This document shows, piece after piece, positions 61,878 to 64,000 of a stretch of DNA of 64,000 nt. Both the position numbers and the translations under genes were made by a program. The DNA is from Lindgomyces ingoldianus (lineage: Eukaryota > Ascomycota > Dothideomycetes > Pleosporales > Lindgomycetaceae), in contig NW_022985178.1 of the NCBI RefSeq assembly GCF_010093535.1, forward strand, positions 1,171,030 to 1,235,029, given 5' to 3'. Below the pieces are notes generated by a model. It was not told the DNA's origin. It was given only the letters and a program-made list of their open reading frames with translations, and ran no database searches. Position 1 is the stretch's first letter; each line of letters starts with the position of its first letter.

Positions 61878-62765
61878 TGTAACGATTCTACGAATCGTTC
61901 CGTCTCGGGTCGCTCGGATCCTATCCAAAGGGTCCCCGTATCGGCCCCGACCATGACTTGACCCAGTCCCCTGCAGTTACCCCTATTCCCTTATGTATTT
62001 AGTCGCACCTTGCCCCTGTAGCTAGCTTAGTAGTTTTCTAATACCCTTTTATACAAGGCCTATAGGTGTTAATGGCTGTCAGATTGAAGCACTGTTTCTG
62101 GGCTTCCTGAGATGAATGATGGGTTTGGATATGATGTATGGGATGATTGATTGATTGTATTGATCGTGTTTTATTTATCGATCCTTTTTCTGCTCTACTC
62201 GTGTTGCTCGGCTTTTTGTTTTGCCGATCCGAGTCCCTCGCGCACTTGCCCTATGCGCGACCAGCTTGCAACATGCTGCAATTTGCTGCAAATTGCTGCA
62301 AAATGCTGCAAAATGCTGCAAAATGCTGCAACATTCTGCAATTTGCTGCAACATGCTGTAAAATGCTGCAACATGCTGCAACATGCTGCAAAATGCTGCA
62401 ACATACTGTTCGAGCTTATTGCTCGTACTATGTAGCAGCTTTCGTCAAGCGTTCCTCCTGTCTTGACAGTAGGTGCGCATATCTAACAATGGCATTCCTA
62501 GGTTTAGAGTCCCTACGCACTTCTATATGCCCCTAAGTAGATTCCTACTGCATTTAGACCTATTGCCTTACCTGCGCTATTACATTATATTAAAAAACTT
62601 ACTTTTACTAGTAACAGCTTTATTAATAATATTATATTAATTATTTATTTAACTATGCTTAACTTTAAAAAGTATTTAATTTAGTTTAAGTTATAGTTTT
62701 TATACACTTTTATATTAAATTATTTAGTTATTATAAATAAGATTTTAGAAACTTTTTATCTCTTA
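61878..62765 (+). mobile_element. Chromodomain-Gypsy 5' LTR and start of internal region, truncated
   Basis: The LTR occupies 61878-62584. Removing the minisatellite element and its 5-bp duplication leaves exactly 290 bp, as in the copies at 33443 and 44561. 62585-62765 matches the internal sequence after the LTR at 33733, so this is a 5' LTR, not a solo LTR. A pogo element begins at 62766. The outer (left) part keeps its CpGs while the inner part is RIP-shifted. Confidence 0.82.
62077..62488 (-). mobile_element. Minisatellite-bearing LTR-like element, copy 3 (~14 repeat units)
   Basis: It is 412 bp in inverted orientation relative to copies 1 and 2, with ends TGTCAGAT...ATCTAACA and duplication ATGGC on both sides. 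The array at about 62270-62405 consists of 10-bp units TGCTGCAAnn. Flanking unique sequence matches the other copies almost base for base. It is inserted inside a Gypsy LTR that was already RIP-mutated. Confidence 0.8.
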
Positions 62766-64000
62766 ACGTACTTCATAGGCGAGTTGCTTACACACCTAAG
62801 TTGCTTACTTTTGCTAAGACTCTACCCTAACAAACTCTATTATAGCCTATAACAACCCGCTCTAGCACTATATAGTACAGTACAGCCTAGAATATTATTT
62901 AGATACTACTTCTGCTTCTTGCTTACATGTTTGCGTGTTATGCCTAGTCTAATTACACTATCTATAGCGCCTTTAGAATAGCTTACCTACTTTAGCTTGC
63001 ACCTGCTTCTTTACTTTCTTCCTGTTACTGTGTGCTTTAAACTTCTTTAAAGCTATTAAGTGTAGGCTTTTCTAAATTATTAAGGTCTTTTTTACTTTAA
63101 TTTACTTTCTTTTATGTAATTTACATTACATAGCAGCTTTATTAGCTGCTTAAAGCTTAGTAATTTTCTATTATACTAACACTAGCTTATGCGTAATTAT
63201 TACTGCCCTTTTTAAAACATTCTTAAACACTTTAACTATAGAAGTTAGTAAACTATTTATATGCTTTTAAATTCTTATCTTTATAAACATTAATTATAAC
63301 TTAAGTTTTAGAGTATTACTTAGAGTTTACAACTGCTAGAGCCTATTATATATAAGTAGTAGTAGTAATAAAGTGCGCAACTTTACATTAAGGCCTATTA
63401 TAACCTATTATAGGTTAAAAGGAACTAATTTAGTGCTTTAGAACTTTTTTTAAATATTACTAAAAGTAATTATAGCATTATAAGCTGCTTTAAAGCATAG
63501 CAGGAACTTTATTTTTATAATATAAGTAATTTAGTTATGTATAAGGTTTTTAGCTTAGCGCCTATATGCTTTTTTTAAAAAAGTAAAACAACTAACGTAC
63601 CTAACAGGTTGGCCGGCCACACGGGTTGGCCGGCCACTTTTGCCAAGCCCCCACCAAAACCACCCCATTCTCTCGCAAAACAGCCCACTTTAGCCCTGTA
63701 TAGAGTAATACAACACAAGATATTATTTAGAGTCTACTTCTGCTACTTACTTACACGTACGCAAGTTATGCCTAGTCTAATTACACTGCCTACATCGCCT
63801 TTAACTTAGCTTACCTCCTTTAGCGCGCACCTATGTCTTTAGCTTCTTCCTATTACTACGCGCTCTAAACTCCTTTAGAGCAGTTAGATAAGCCCTATCC
63901 TTAACTATTAAGGTCTTTTCTGCCTAAATCTGCTTCCTTTTATGTAATCTACATTGCGTAGCAGCCTTATTTGCTGCTTAAAGCTCTGTAATCTTATAGC
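62766..64000 (-). mobile_element. pogo/Fot1-like DNA transposon, split by another and cut by the window end
   Basis: It begins ACGTACTTCATAGGCG after TA, with the CCCTAACAAACTC sub-terminal sequence, so it is in minus orientation. It runs to 63594, where a second, different pogo-like element is inserted. The remainder lies beyond the window. Confidence 0.8.
63595..64000 (-). mobile_element. pogo-like element of a second subfamily (GGCCGGCC terminal repeat), partial
   Basis: After TA it starts ACGTACCTAACAGG and then has two copies of GGTTGGCCGGCCAC separated by three bases, followed by TTTTGCCAAG as in the other family. The interior (about 63720 on) is recognisably homologous to the other pogo copies but more diverged and less AT-shifted. 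The right end is outside the window. Confidence 0.75.

Overview
The window looks like filamentous ascomycete (Pezizomycotina) chromosomal DNA. It combines long AT-rich tracts crowded with transposable elements carrying RIP-type (repeat-induced point mutation, C-to-T and G-to-A) damage with one balanced-GC gene island. Evidence for this is the fungal-style short introns (45-59 nt), the fungal gene families in the island, and nested LTR retrotransposons and pogo/Fot1-like elements whose Gln and Trp codons have become stops. The species cannot be named from the sequence alone.

Layout. Positions 1-53430 are almost entirely nested repeats. One pogo-like DNA transposon family has TA target duplications and ACGTAC-type inverted ends. 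It occurs at 1-153, 2605-4447, 6257-8113, 8355-12923 (interrupted), 10098-11993, 15136-21233 (interrupted), 47591-49456 and 62766 onward, and as a foldback derivative at 13442-14918 and 49586-50685. These copies are inserted into an older minus-strand Copia element whose pieces run from 4450 to 21845. Other elements resolved by LTR pairs and target duplications are: a complete Copia (22419-28305, TSD ctatg); two copies of a 4.2-kb Copia deletion derivative (15720-19953, TSD acttt; 35348-39557, TSD attaa); a Gypsy of 21.4 kb including its nested insertions (29633-51010, TSD agcgt); and a chromodomain Gypsy inside that (33443-44850, TSD actag). A mariner-type element (29713-31042) sits in a Gypsy LTR. 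Solo LTRs lie at 14443-14819 and 28946-29168. A small LTR-like element with a 10-bp minisatellite occurs three times (8421-8753, 12043-12544, 62077-62488).

Gene island, 53430-61300. A broken fragment resembling telomere-associated helicase-type repeat proteins is followed by an intact minus-strand cytochrome P450 (four exons, 566 aa). A plus-strand UbiA-superfamily membrane protein comes next (326 aa, resembling the terpene cyclases of the fumagillin type), transcribed divergently from a shared 1.8-kb intergenic region. Then comes a plus-strand seven-transmembrane rhodopsin-fold/PTH11-like protein (five exons, 349 aa). A divergent terpene cyclase plus P450 suggests a minimal two-step sesquiterpenoid pathway: cyclisation of farnesyl diphosphate in the ER membrane, then oxidation at the same membrane. 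The pair is bracketed by 52-bp inverted repeats that differ only by transitions.

From 61447 on, the sequence returns to transposons: an LTR-like repeat, a chromodomain-Gypsy LTR split by the minisatellite element, and nested pogo elements, the last with a GGCCGGCC-type terminal repeat.

Most notable overall: (1) the isolated UbiA cyclase/P450 pair in a RIP-walled island; (2) in all five LTR pairs, each LTR is best preserved on its outer side and most mutated on its inner side, independent of element orientation; (3) the minisatellite LTR-like element; (4) Copia deletion derivatives with a shared junction.
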